Shown one piece after another: positions 1 through 12,100 of a stretch of DNA of 64,000 bases. The notes below the pieces were generated by a model. That model made no database searches and had not been told where the DNA came from. It was given only the letters and a program-made list of their open reading frames with translations. Within the stretch, counting starts at the first letter, position 1, and each line of letters starts with the position of its first letter. The DNA is from Montifringilla adamsi (lineage: Eukaryota; Chordata; Aves; Passeriformes; Passeridae). The translations under genes and the position numbers were made by a program. The stretch is taken from the NCBI GenBank assembly GCA_017590115.1, contig JAGGNK010007115.1, forward strand, positions 678,788 through 742,787, given 5' to 3'.

Positions 1-104
1 ATTCTCAAAAGCTTCTGAGCACTTAGCTCCTTGTGGGAGGAGCATGGGCTCATTTCAGGGCTGGAGGGCTTGGTGGGCTGGGAATGTGGCCAGTAACCAC
101 CAGG

Positions 105-136
105 GGTGGGATGGGGTGGGATGGGATGGGATGGGG
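105..136 (+). repeat. Short GGGAT tandem repeat
   Basis: About six GGGAT/GGGGT pentamers in a row, a simple repeat with slight variation. Confidence 0.85.
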
Positions 137-890
137 GTGCCTCTGCATCCTCCCCTCCTCTGGCTGCTGGTGTCAGCCCAGCTCATCTTCCCAGTGCAGT
201 CTGCTCCTGGTCCTCAGGGCCAAGGACATATAGCAGCAGACAAACAGGGCCAGGACCACAGCCCAGCCCTGGCTCCCAGCTTTTGGGCTACCCCAGGCCC
301 ACGGGGCAGAGCAGAGCTGTCCTTGTCCCCACCCCTGCCCCATGCCCTGGGTTAGAAACAGCTGGAATAGATGTACAGGACTGGGATCCCAAATCCTCTG
401 ATTGCAGACCCAAGCACATCCCCTCCCGGCAGGCTGTGGGGACAGGGGACACAGAGAGCGTCCCAGCCCCGAGGCACAGCTCACCTCAGGATGTGTGTCA
501 GACAGGGCTTAATTTTATCTGCACGGGGACTTGTCCTCATTTCCCTGCATCCTCAGAGCAGCGCGGAGCACTCCCCGAGCTCAGGCCTCCCGGGCTGGGC
601 AAGGCTCTCTCCTTCCATCAGCACCACCCCAGCCACGACAAACCCGATGAAAACGCTCTTTTTGAGAGCATCCTCAGGAAGCCCGGGGTTCTGCAGAGCT
701 GCCAGCTGCCCTCGGGGCAGGGCTTCAGGGAGGGAGCTCCCGCCTCAGTCTCTGCCTCGGTTCTCAGCTGGCAGAGCATCGCTGAAGGCCGCTGGCTGGG
801 GAGCCACAAATGTCACCCACGTTTGCACACATATTTATGTTTTGCTGTGAAACATCATGATACGTCTGTGCTGCTGGCAACGCTCACAAC

Positions 891-920
891 CAAACAAAGC
901 AAAACAAAGCAAAGCAAAAC
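891..920 (+). repeat. CAAAA/CAAAG short repeat
   Basis: A run of CAAAC, AAAGC and CAAAA units, an impure simple repeat. Confidence 0.75.
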
Positions 921-1573
921 ATCCCCTCTCTGGCAGCTCCCAACTCAAGGAGCTGCGGGCGATGCCAAGGCTGCCGAGGCAGGGCTGGCCTGCGGGGTCC
1001 CTTGGGGGGCACCGAGGGCACGGGCTGGGCCCCGGCAGCCCCGGGAGGCCGGTGCCTCTCACGCCCTCGCCCGTGGTGCTGCTGTGCACGGCCAGATCAC
1101 TCGGCTGTCGCTGGCCTCGTGTCACCAAGCCAGCGCCAGCGGGCCCGACAAATAACTGTTTGCAGCTGTCATTAGCTGAAAACAAGGCGAATCTGCATAT
1201 GCTCGGTCTTAATTAGGCAGCTTGGCAAGGAGCCCTCGCTCGCTGCTACCAAACAGCCATTTCGCTCACAAAAGGGTGACAGCAGCCCCGGCGTGTGCAC
1301 ACGCACGCACAAACACACGGAGCGGACGGACAAACGCCGGCGAAGCCTCGTCCTGTCCCGGCCCCTCGGAGGGTGATGGGGCGGAGGGTGCCCGGCCCGA
1401 GCTGCCCCAGCCATGTCCCCAGCCCGGGACGCGCGACAGCCACAGTGGAGCTGACGGCAAGGGAGCCCCAGGAATTTCGCCCCTCAACGCACCAGCGCTA
1501 ATTACTCAACTCTCATTTACCTCTCAAAGGCACGGGCGCTGGCAGAGCTCGCGGGGGCATTTCCACGGAGCAC

Positions 1574-1620
1574 GAGGAGGAGGAGGAGGAGGAGGAGGAG
1601 GAGGAGGAGGAGGAGAGGAG
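1574..1620 (+). repeat. (GGA)n microsatellite
   Basis: About fifteen GAG/GGA triplets in a CpG-rich block. Open in several frames (poly-Gly, poly-Glu and poly-Pro/Leu on the two strands), but no protein context supports coding. Confidence 0.95.
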
Positions 1621-1769
1621 AGCCCGTTCGGGACCCGCCGGGGCGGGCTCTGGCAGCAGCAGCGGAGCGGGGCTGGGTTAGAGCTCGGAACCGGCGAGCG
1701 GAGCCTGGCTCCGCGGAGGGAAAGCGGGTCACGGGCTGGGTGGCGACGCTGTCCCCCCGTGCCCGGCGC

Positions 1770-1777
1770 TGACGTCA
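1770..1777. promoter_or_regulatory. Palindromic CRE (CREB/ATF site)
   Basis: TGACGTCA, the full consensus cAMP-response element, inside the CpG-rich block. The motif is exact. Function is inferred. Confidence 0.5.
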
Positions 1778-2060
1778 GCCCGGAGAGCGGGGCAGCCCCG
1801 GGGCAGCCCGGGCTCCGCGCCGCACCTTCCTCTCCATCACCATCCTCCTCCTCCTCCTGCAGAGCCCTCCCGCCGCTGCCCAGAGAGCCCGGCACGGCCC
1901 AGCGGGCGCTGCTCCACTGCCGTGTGGGCTCTGCCAAGGTGCCACACTGGGCACGGGGCCGGGGCTGTGCCCAGGGGCAGCGCGGTGCCCTCGGTACCCG
2001 CGCTGCCGGCAGGCCGGGACACCGGGCACGGGTAACCCCGGGGATGGGCTGCAAGTGACC

Positions 2061-3573
2061 GCCTGGAGAGTCACCAAATCTTCGGCAAAAGCAGCCCCAG
2101 AGGCCGATTTTGGACAAAGTCATCCCGTTTTCCTAACCTGATGCCCTCCCTGGCCATGGCAGTGCCAAGTGCCTGCGCTACCTTTGTAGCGCCAGATTCC
2201 AAGCTTTATCAGCTTACAGCACATTCTGCACAGAAGGGAATTAAAATAAGGCTGGGAATCATCAAAGCATTTCGCTTTTAATTGAACTTCACTCCGAGAT
2301 TACAGGAGGGAGGCCAAACGAAAGACAGTAACACCCAAGAAAACTCCGCCTGCCAGCCCGAGGCAAACACCGGCACAGGGCTCTGGGCGGCAGCACAGCC
2401 CGGCCACACCACACAACCTCTTCAACACCTCAACAGGCTGAACTGGGCCTTGGGACAGACTTTAACCACAGCTTTCCAGCACGGGGTCACATAAAAACAC
2501 ATAATATTACTGGGTCTATGGAGCCATTCCATTAAAAAAGTTGAGAATTTGATTTCAGTGCAGCTTTACTCATTAACTTCAATCTCAATAATAAAGCACT
2601 TAACACATGCCAGCTCAAGAATCCCATTTCCCCAATTCCTGAATTTTCAATATCATTGGGCCAAAGCACTCAGGGAAGTCCAAAATCGGTCCTGTTTTCC
2701 AGCCTCATCCTACAATCACAGACTGTGCCAAGGGAGACCCCAAGGGTGCTTTTCCAGGGCTCCCACCCTGCCCCACATACAGCAAACCCCTGCCAAGCAC
2801 CTGTAGCTCCATCACCCACCTGTGCTTTTTCACGCTGGAAAGCAAAAACGGGAGCAGACGAACTGGAAACCTGCTTTTTCTTGGGCAGAAGACACCTGGA
2901 ATTCACCAGGAAGGCCTGACACTAAAAGGCACAAAGCCCTGGTGTGAAATCCAGCGGCGATCCTGGGGTGCTCTCGTTTTACCTTTCAGGGTGCTCAGTC
3001 TCTGACCCAGGATGCCCGAGGCGCTGGCTCTCCCCCAGGACAACCAGGGTGAATGTCCCTGTGTCACCATTTCTGTGCTGCTCAGCCCTCAGGACGGCCC
3101 CTCTGCACGGTGGCACTTTGTGCCAGCAGGAAATGCCCCTTCCCCACACAGCATTTCCACCCCAAACTCTGGGCAAACCCCACGGTCAAGGGCTGCCACT
3201 GCTCGATCCCGTGGTCACTGGGATATCACCGTGCCCTTAGTGGCACCCACTCCTCCTGTGCTGGCTTTGATGGCTGAGCATCACCTCCACTGCCACCTCC
3301 TTGTTAAAATGACACCTTAAAGTTGTCCAGCTAATGGTTTTCATTTTCTATCTCCCATCACTGCTCAGAGCAGGATCCTGCCTTTCCAGGCTTCCCTGTC
3401 CTGCCCCTTCTGAGCCCCACACATCACAGAGGGGTCAGGGCTGTCAGGTGTCACTGCCATGTCCAACACTGACCTAACAGCTCTGTTTAGAACATCAACA
3501 CCTGCTGAGCAGCACTGGGAGACAAAATGCAAATTACAGGGAGTTTAACCCTGTGTGCAAACGTGTGCTGCCA
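2061..3573. other. Non-coding flank beyond RBBP6
   Basis: No gene, RNA or transposon recognised. Short open frames on both strands lack family resemblance. An AT-rich stretch at about 2215-2300 is unlike its surroundings. Confidence 0.7.
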
Positions 3574-3640
3574 GATTCTGGACTGGTTTCGGCTGGAAGG
3601 GACCTCAATGACCAGAGCTCCAACCCCAATGGACAACAGC
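3574..3640 (-). mobile_element. CR1 LINE 3' fragment
   Basis: GGTTTCGGCTGGAAGGGACC followed by a TCCAACCCC segment is the reverse complement of a CR1 3' terminus. Short and diverged. Confidence 0.6.
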
Positions 3641-3927
3641 TTTCCAAACAAAGCAGAACAAAGCAGCCACGTGGCAGCTTCGTGTGTGACGTTACCTGAA
3701 GCAGCCAGGGCCAGCACCAAGAGGGGCTGCAGCTTTGGGGCCACGTCCCACGTTCCACCCTACAGACCCCTAGGTCCTTGGCACACGCAGCAGCACACAC
3801 CACCCCAGCACCTCCTCACACTCCACCAGGGCAGGTCCTGCCAGTTTTCCCAAAATTAAACCCCTTTGTAAGTTATTTCTCCCACACAATAGCTCCCAGC
3901 AAGCTTTTTCTCTGGCACTACTGTCAG

Positions 3928-4075
3928 AATCCTGGAATGGTTCAGGTTGAAGGACCACGAAGCCCACCCAGTCCCACCTCTCTGCCACAGGCACCTTCCA
4001 TTACACCAGGCTGCTCCAAGCCCTGACGAACCTGGCCTTGGACACTTCCAGGAAAATGGGAAGGGCTGGGATGCT
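3928..4075 (-). mobile_element. CR1 LINE 3' fragment
   Basis: Contains GGAATGGTTCAGGTTGAAGG, CAGGCACCTTCCATTACACC, AGGCTGCTCCAAGCCCTGA and CCTGGCCTTGGACACTTCC, in the order of an antisense CR1 3' region. It lies just beyond the RBBP6 poly(A) signal. Confidence 0.8.
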
Positions 4076-4119
4076 CCCTGCTCACGTGCAACTCCCACTG
4101 GAAATCTCACATTGGATCA

Positions 4120-4537
4120 TTTACTGAAAACTTTTTTATTGTAATCAAAAAGTGACATAACAGGGCTGTAATGTATTCTGCATTTTATCCGCTGGTATTT
4201 GGTAACTGGTACCAGCTGCTTCTGCCAGGCAATTAAAAAAAACCCGAATGTGAAAATCTTCACAGTACAGTAAACTCCACCCAAAATAATTAACGGTGGT
4301 TAAAAAGAAGATGCCCCAGCAAAACCTTTCATGTTACATGGTCACAACTCACAATTCTGTACAAAATGTTCACTTTTATAAAGCTCTGATGTAAAAATCA
4401 AATAATCAAGCAGCAATATTTTAAGTGCAGCACAGGGTCTTTCATGTCATTATTTACAACGCTTGAAGTCGTTTACATTTTAACAAAGATCATACAGATG
4501 ACTTAGTAATTAAGTCATTTTTTCATTATCTGTCGGT
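4120..4537 (-). other. RBBP6: RBBP6 3' UTR
   Basis: About 400 AT-rich bases between the stop codon and the first good poly(A) signal (4135-4140). No further open frame. The boundary is inferred from the signal, and longer transcripts are possible. Confidence 0.75.
4135..4140 (-). promoter_or_regulatory. RBBP6 poly(A) signal
   Basis: AATAAA on the minus strand, about 400 bases after the stop codon and the best-placed signal for the full-length transcript. The DNA beyond it (4075 and below) is a CR1 remnant, so the gene probably ends here. Confidence 0.75.
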
Positions 4538-6134
4538 TTATGTCGTGACAGATTTCACTTTTTGGTCGTCTTTCTCTTTATCTTTGCTCTTCTTCGATTT
4601 TTTCTTCTTGTGTTTGTGTTTTTGGCTCTTTTCCAATTCTGTTTCATTTCCCACGTGTTTCTTATGCTTCTTATGTTTCTTATGTTTCTTGTGCTTCTTC
4701 TTCTCTTTCTTCTTTTTCTTTTTCTTGCTGTCCTGACTCTCCCCTGAGCTGGCACTGCTGCTGTGGCTCCGTGTCTGGCTCTCGGAGGGGCTGTGGCTGC
4801 GGCTGCGGCTGACGCTGGGGCTGCTCTGGCTCTGGCTCCTGCCCGCCTCTGGCTGCTCGGCGGGAGCCGGGGCCGCCGCCTCCTCTTTCACCTTCTCCAC
4901 AGCCTTTTCCTTCGCCTCTTTGGGCGTTTTCCCTGCAGCCTCCTCGTCCTTTGCAGACACGTTGCTCTCGCTGTCGCTCTCGTTGTAGTCTGGCACGAAG
5001 GCGGCCTCGTCGGTCTCGCGGGTGAGGTCGGACGAGAGGCGCGCGGCGCTGCTCGCCGGCGGCTTCGGCTTCGCCGCGCCTTTATCGCTCTGAGCCGCCA
5101 CGCTCTCCTTCTCCTTCTCCACTTTAACTTCTGGCGAGTCCTGTTTCACTGGTGGTTTATTCCCACCTGGCTCTTTCTCCTTATTGCTCTTGACTTCTGG
5201 TACATGCTTCTCCTTCTCCTTCTCTTTGTCCTTCTCCTGCAACGGGTTTTTATCCGGGGGTTTGTGCTCCTCGGCGGGGCGCTTGGGGTCGTGCACAGCT
5301 TTGTGCTCAGCGGGCTTGCGCTCCCGCGGGGGGCTGTAGCTGCTCCGCTTGGCCTCCGCAGGGCCCTTCTTGGGCGGCTCCACGCGCTCCTCTCTTGGTT
5401 TGCTCTTCTGCACTGCTGTGGAGTCTCTGATCCGGGACGGGGAGTCTTTCCTCCGTGCCGATTCGCTCTTCTCATCTCTGCGCTTGGAACTCGAATGCTC
5501 CCTGCTGCCATCGTGGTCGGACTTCTTGTCTCGGTTGGGAGTGAAGTCCTTCGCAGCGGAGCCACGGCCACTGTCGTGCTTCTCTGAAGATCTGCCATCT
5601 TTAGAAGACTGAGATACAGTTTTTCCATTTCCTTGCTCAGCTGTGCGTTCTGAGTGCTCTTTTTCTGGCTGAACACTGCTCTTCCTCTTCTCAGAGCTGT
5701 CCTTGTCTGACAAAGAATGATCCCGGTCTTTGGTTTTACCTTTTTCACTCGACACAGAACTTTTTGAACTCTTGGCATCGTGTTGGGTGCTTTCATAACT
5801 TGCCTCTTTTGCAGCTTTCTGTATTTTCTCCAGAGGTTCTGTCTCCTTTTCAGTGTGTTTGAGGGGGTTTGGTGCCTTTGCACTCACAGGTTTGATAACA
5901 CTGGCGGGTTTTCCTATAGTTGGGGGCACCTGGGTGGTGGATTTGATGTCTTCCTCTTCAGACTCAAAGTCATCTTTATCCCACTTGGACTGAGGGACCT
6001 GGATCATGATAATGACATCCTCAGCAGGGGCTGTTATGTCGTTGTTATACTCCTCCAGGGTCTTAATGACAGTTCGTTTGGTGTCTGGCTTCTCCTCAGG
6101 CTTCCTGACAGGGCTTCCCCCAGTGGAACTCGTG
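4538..6134 (-). CDS. RBBP6: RBBP6 coding exon 17 (C-terminal tail, stop)
   Basis: 1597 bases from a TTCCCTCCCAG acceptor to the TAA stop at 4538-4540. Encodes residues 1246-1777. Conserved landmarks are STSSTGGSPVRK, APAEDVIIMIQVPQSKWDKD, SSDLTRETDEAAF, the repeated KHKKHKKHKKH run and the end KVKSVTT. Almost entirely charged and predicted disordered. The lysine-rich end looks like a nuclear localisation signal. Confidence 0.97.
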
Positions 6135-9100
6135 CTGGGAGGGAAAAACACGGACATTAGTAGTGGAATGCACACACAGCCAGCTTTGGGAACATTTTAT
6201 AAACTGGCTTGTGTTTCAATTCTAAATTCTCAGCATTTTCCTCAAGGATGTTCAATTAAGGGAACAGACAAGAGAAAGGCTGAGTCCACTGGCTGAGATT
6301 ATGAGCAATCAATTAATTTAGTATCTTGCTACTATACATTTAATTAACAAAGACACAAGATTATCAGATTGGGGACTGTCTGATCTGGTAATTCCTTCAT
6401 GTCCTATTTCTCCCAATGGCAGATAAATTAGATATCCATTCTTCTTTCAACATGAAAGCAAGCAATTATGGAGAGGTACAGACAGACAAAGTTTTATCCT
6501 TATGCCCCAGTTCTTCCTTAGAAAAATGGACATTTAAAAAGCTTTTTAGATTATCAAGACACTTATCTTAAGTCTTCAACAAATGTCTTAAATGTTTTGA
6601 GTTTGCATCACCAATGAATGAACCCTACCAGCTTCCTGTGCAGTACAAACTGCTCATTTTCCTTAACAACAGCTGAGACTGACCCAAGTATAGTCTCATA
6701 AGGAATATCAGGGATTATTCTCTTGTTTAGCACAAATTCAGCAGTTCCTTTCCTTAAGCACCGTAAACAATTGGAGGGGGGGAGGAGGAAAGAAAGAAAA
6801 CGAAAAGAACTGCCTGAGGTACCTGGTGTAATCCACAAGAGTCGAGCTAGCGCCATCAGCTGCCGTAACTTTCCTCCTTGCTTTTCCCTTTGTCTTTTCT
6901 GCTTTAACTTTGCTGCTGCTGGGCTCAGGTTTCTCCACAGCTTCTTTTCCAGGTGGCACGTTTTCTCCGCTCACAATCTTTTTTCCAGTTTCTCGGTTAA
7001 GTTTAATCTTTTTGGACGGGTTGTTAAGAAAAGCAGCTTTATCCTTTTCCGGGGTCCGCTCTCCTTTCTCCCCCTCGGGCTCAGCCTTCCCCTTGGGCGA
7101 TGTTTTCGATTCTGCAGTTTCGGGTTTATAGGCCTTTGCAGAAGCGGCCTCATGTTCTTTATCAGCCTTTTCCTCTGCTTTTCTTTTCCTTTTCTCAAGT
7201 TTGGCATCTGAAAGTTTGCTTTTCTCAGCAGGTTTCTTTGACTTCTCCTCCTTGCTGGAGGGCTTCTCTGCCTTGGCTTCTTTAGGATGGTCTTTCTTTG
7301 CCTTCTCCTCCTTGGCTGGTCTGGTTTCTGGGTGATCCTTTGTCACTTTGGGATGAGCCTTCCGTGGTGTACCAAGACCCTTCTCATCCTTCTGAGAGGA
7401 AGAGGTTTTAACACTGTCTGTCTTTGGCAGCTCTTCCTTGACTTTTTTCACAGGAGGTTCCGCTCGAGGAGATTTTTCGCGATCGGGGTCCACCTTTTCC
7501 TGGGAAGCTTTAGCTGGTTTTGCTACGCTGTCTTTCTTTGGAGCAGCCGCCACTTCTACTTTCCGCTTTGTTTTCTCAACCTTTGCTTTTGGCTTATCCT
7601 TCTCTTTTTTCTCCTTTTCAGACACTGGCTTGAAAGCAATGGAATCCGCTTCCATGGGCTCATCCCTTACAGGGGTGGCATCATCCCTGCTTGGCAGCAT
7701 GAATAGAGAGTCTGTTTTAGCATCTTCTGTTGGAACTGGCTCTCTTGGTTTTCTTGCTCCTTCTAACAGCTCAACATTGGGAAATCCTTCATTCTCATCC
7801 CCTTTTCTTCTCTTCCGGTGTTTTTTATGTTTATTGCCTTTGCCATCTCCCAGTGGATTTTCCACCTCCTTCTCTTTTGATTTTGTAGGATCTTTGACGC
7901 CATGGCTCTCTCTCCCAGGCTTTTCAGGGTAGTTTCCAGCTACATTACGATTCCTGTGGCTCTGCCCAGCAGGATACTCCTCCCTCCGTCCCCGAGCATA
8001 CGGTGAATTCTCTCGTCTGGTCCCAGGTGGGCCAAACCGTTCTGGAGAGAAGTTCTCTCTGTTCACCGGAGGCCGTGGCTGAGCGCCCACGGCATAGCCC
8101 TTGTAAAACTTCTCGTACCACTCTCTGTAGTTCCTCTCCCACTCTCTGTATCTCTCCTTCTCAAAGGGGTCTCTGAAGTCCACCGAGCGGCCATAGTAAG
8201 CCTTCATGTCGTACGGGGGCACCTCTCGGTAGCGGTTGAAGTACTCGCGCTCGGCCTCGCTCTGCGGGACCGTCCGTTTGGTGGGGGACTGGCCGCGGAA
8301 CACCGGAGACCTGGAGCGGGAGTGGTAGCGCCTGTACGGGGGCGAGCGGGAGCGGGAGCGGTGATAGCCGTGGGAGCGGGAGCGGGAGCGGTAGTTCCGA
8401 CTCTTCCCTTTGCCTCGTCTCTGATAGGGCGGCGACCGCGAGTAGGAGCGGGAATGGGAGCGGCTGAAGGAGCGCGAGTAGGAGCGGGAGCGCGACGAAC
8501 CTGAGCGTGACTTGGAGTAGGTGTATGAGCTTCTAGAGTAAGATGAAGCACTATAGGGAGACTTGGACCTTAAAAAAACACAACAAGAAAACCAGATGAA
8601 GTTAATTCCAAACAGTCTTTCTCCTCAAATCTTTTCCTCCCACATTTATTTTTTCTTTCCTCTCCACATGCTTATGTCAAAGCTTCTTTCAGCTGCTGAC
8701 ATAAAGCTACTGCAAATTGAAGAACTTGATAACACGTAAAAGTTTCTGCTCACAAGACAGAACAGCTGCTGCTTTGTTAGTGTCAGAACACACAGAAGGG
8801 TCAGTCTACTTCCACTCACTCTACCACATGAGCTACAGACAGATTTCAGGTGGTTACACTGGCCTCTACTGGTACGGGAACACGCATGTTTGTCACTACT
8901 CGGCAACCACATGCAGTGCAAATCGTTTTTGTTGCAGTAAGATGCAAAAAGAGCAAATCTGAGTGGCTACAGTGCAGAATCACACCAAGAAAACACCACG
9001 TAGCCTGAAGACAGCAAAGCCCAATGTTAAAACGCCAGCTCGGTCTATTAACTGCACCCTTTTTTGGGAATTTGGACAGAATGCACAATCCTAATACTGC

Positions 9101-12100
9101 AAAGGACTTACAGACAGGCCTGTGGAATCCACACTGTCAGGCAGGTGTCCCAAAAACGTCCTGCACATCCCTCCAGCTCTAACCAAGGCAAGTGACTGCA
9201 TTGCAAGAAAAGTCTCATCTAAAAGCTTCTAACCTCAGTCTCTAGTCACATGCCCCAGTGCCATGACTCTGGGAAAGCTCCTGACAGCACTGCTAACAAC
9301 TACTCCTGCCCAAGGGATTTTTGGGGACAGAAAACAGCAGTTACCCTCAGGTTTTTCTTCTACTATTTTTTAATGAATCATTTCACATGATTCGTATGTT
9401 CATTAGCATCAATCCTCCTCTCCAAGTCCCTCACCAATTTCAGATTTCCTTACACGTAAGTCTGAGCTTTTAATTCCCAAGAAAATTTTAACAGTGTCAC
9501 CCAAGAAATGAAAGCCCCCAGTCTGCAGTCCAGGTTCAAACATCTCATGTATCCGCATGAGATGGACAAAAGCAGAAACGAGGACGATTTCTCTCACCTA
9601 TCTCCTCCAAACTGCTTGGACTGCTCGGTTACAATCAGAATAGCGAAAACCCAGCCCTTACAGCTGTTCTGTTCCTGGCCTCCTCAGGGCTGTCAGGCAG
9701 TGAAGGACACCACTGCAGAGACACCTTAGCAAGACAGATCCTTAGCGCTCCTTAGTGCCTGCTGCCCAGTGCTAATTCAGTCACCTGCAATCTCTGCCAC
9801 ACTGGAGCCAATAACTTGCATATGACACTCCTGTCACTGCTCATCCCTCAATCATCCAATCCATCTAACGACAGGGAGGTGGAGTGGAACTCCTCCTGAT
9901 TCCTCTAGACAATCTGCTTCTCCATTACGGACATGTAAAGCAGTTACCTGGAAAACGAACGCCTACGCTCCTTTTGAATCTTTTTATATTCCATCAATTC
10001 CTTAGCAAAATCATTTGTAAACTCATCAAGTTTGGACTTTTTCTTTTCCCTGTTAAAATAAGTTTGACCTTTATTACAATTATAGTTTGACCTTTATTAC
10101 AAAAGACATCAAGAAACAAAACATGGCCAATATGAGAAAATGTTTACTGCATGCAATGCAAAAGGTGAACATCCTATTTAAGCAAAAACAGTTCCTACAA
10201 GTTTTAGGAAAAGTTCTAGAATTACATTTGTCTTGGTTTAGCTTTGCATATTTACCATCTGCAATGAAAAAGTATATTGGAAGAAACACTATGTCACTTT
10301 TGCTAGGTCAGATGCACTTTAGTGTAACCGCAGTCCAATACTCTCCCCCGATACAGACATGAAAACAAGGCAACGTTAGCGAGCCAAATACTTACTCCTC
10401 TTTAAGCCTCCGTTGCTCTCTGTAAAACTCCTCCCTAGAGAGAGGAGGTGCTTGTGTCGTTGGGATGGTGTTTGAATGAGCCGCTGGCACTGCTGTTGGG
10501 ACCCAAGCTGATGACATGTTTGCAGGAGCTGGGGGATATCCGGGAGGGGGGACAGTGTACCCAGCGGATGGAGGCTGCCCAGGTGGAAACTGAGGAGGAA
10601 ACTGTGGTGGTGGTACCCCCGGAGGAAGAGGAAGAGCATGGGGTGGTGGAGGATACAAGGGAGGTGGAGGCACAGGCACAAAGACTGGTGCTGATGCTGG
10701 CAGTGATGGGGCCTGAGTCCTTTGGGCACGGTCACTGTGCGGGCGTCCTCGATTTGAACTTTAAAGAAACCCAAAAACACGTGTCACTGTTTGTCACAGC
10801 CTGCCCTGAGCGTACAGAGGAAAGCGAAGCGGCAGCACGGCGGGAGCACTCCTGGTTCTCACTGGTCTCCGGCTTTCTGTTCACTCGAGACTACACTCAG
10901 TCCTGGAGCCTCGTACTTGCCTTGCACATCCTCGCCCCAGCAGCTCCCTCAGCCTTCTCTCCTTACACTCAGCTTTGGGACTGCGGGCGAGGCTGCCATG
11001 AGACCCCCATCTCCCACGAGCCAAGCACCCACGGCTCCTCTGCCCTCCTGGACACACCTTGAGCTCCGCACTCCCGAGCTTCCAAGCACCGTGCAGGAAC
11101 TAACTCACCTCTCAGAACTCTCCTAACCTATCCCACGTTTGTTTCCTGAGCTCCTGCCTCACGATGCATTGGCCTGGTCTTGGCCCGGAATTTGTTTATT
11201 TCTTGTTTACTGGATTTGAGATTTTAGATAATCTGGGGGATGGATGCTGGATTTTTTTTTCATTTGTCTTTCAGACTTTATAAAAACAATGACCCTTACA
11301 GCATGGCTGTAACAAATCTCTAACAAATGAAGGACTAATTTGACACCACGATAACAGATAAACAGGCTCCTCTCTCTAATGAGAAAAAGCAGCCTGGCAC
11401 TTTGAGATGACTAAACTGCAGAAATACAAAACTGTCATAAAAATAACAGCCTCTAATTTTTCAATAATTTGCTCAATCAGTACCAACGAAGTTGTTAAAG
11501 AACAATGTTGGAGGGTGATTTCTACTGGGAAATCAATTTCTTCAGCCCTATTCAGTCAGCAATCAAAAGGGTGCTTTTCCATTTGATCTTTTAATTACAT
11601 TTAATTTTTATATGTAATTTAGGCTTCCCAAAAAGGGTTCATCATTCAGAATCTTCTTTTCAATTATGTACTGGAGTTTTATTTTTCAATAATCTTACTG
11701 TAAGCACAGGTCCCCTTTGTTAAAGTTAATTTAAATGAAGCCACTTGAAAATTAATTACCACTTGAATTCTCCACAACTATTATTTCATTATAAATCAGC
11801 TGTTGTCTAAGTGACGTGTTACAGATTAATTTACAACCAGTTACAACTAGTAATACATTAAATTTCTGTTGAATACTTACAGCTCCCAGCCTGGCCTGCG
11901 AAGCGCACCAGCTCTCATTGGATGACCTTTTGCAGCAGGGACAGGGAAAAAAAAAATCCCAGTAAGTTTATCTGAAGACAAATTTTTGGATGAAATTCTA
12001 AAGTTCTAGTTTCTTACCAGTTGTAGGTATTGATTGTCCTTGAGGGCCCAGAAGACTTGGTATCGCTGGTTGTCTCAGTACAGGAACCTGATAGCCCTTG

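Larger units (their letters stand above)
950..2060. promoter_or_regulatory. CpG-rich block, possible promoter of a neighbouring gene
   Basis: High GC with many CpG dinucleotides, a palindromic CRE (TGACGTCA, 1770-1777) and the GGA repeat. By mammalian gene order the next gene leftwards would be TNRC6A, read on the same strand as RBBP6, so this could be its promoter island. No coding exon was recognised, so the assignment is inference. Confidence 0.4.

Noticed and set aside
106..1155. Long open frame (349 codons) at the left end
   Set aside because: GC-driven open frame with low-complexity composition, no recognisable domain, no consistent splice or family signal.
1524..2123. 199-codon minus-strand frame with a proline run
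   Set aside because: The run comes from the GGA microsatellite. The rest resembles no protein I know and is typical of CpG-rich DNA.
4763..5587. Open frame of 274 codons opposite RBBP6 exon 17
   Set aside because: Antisense shadow of a Lys/Glu/Ser-rich coding exon. Leucine/arginine-rich translation without a family match.
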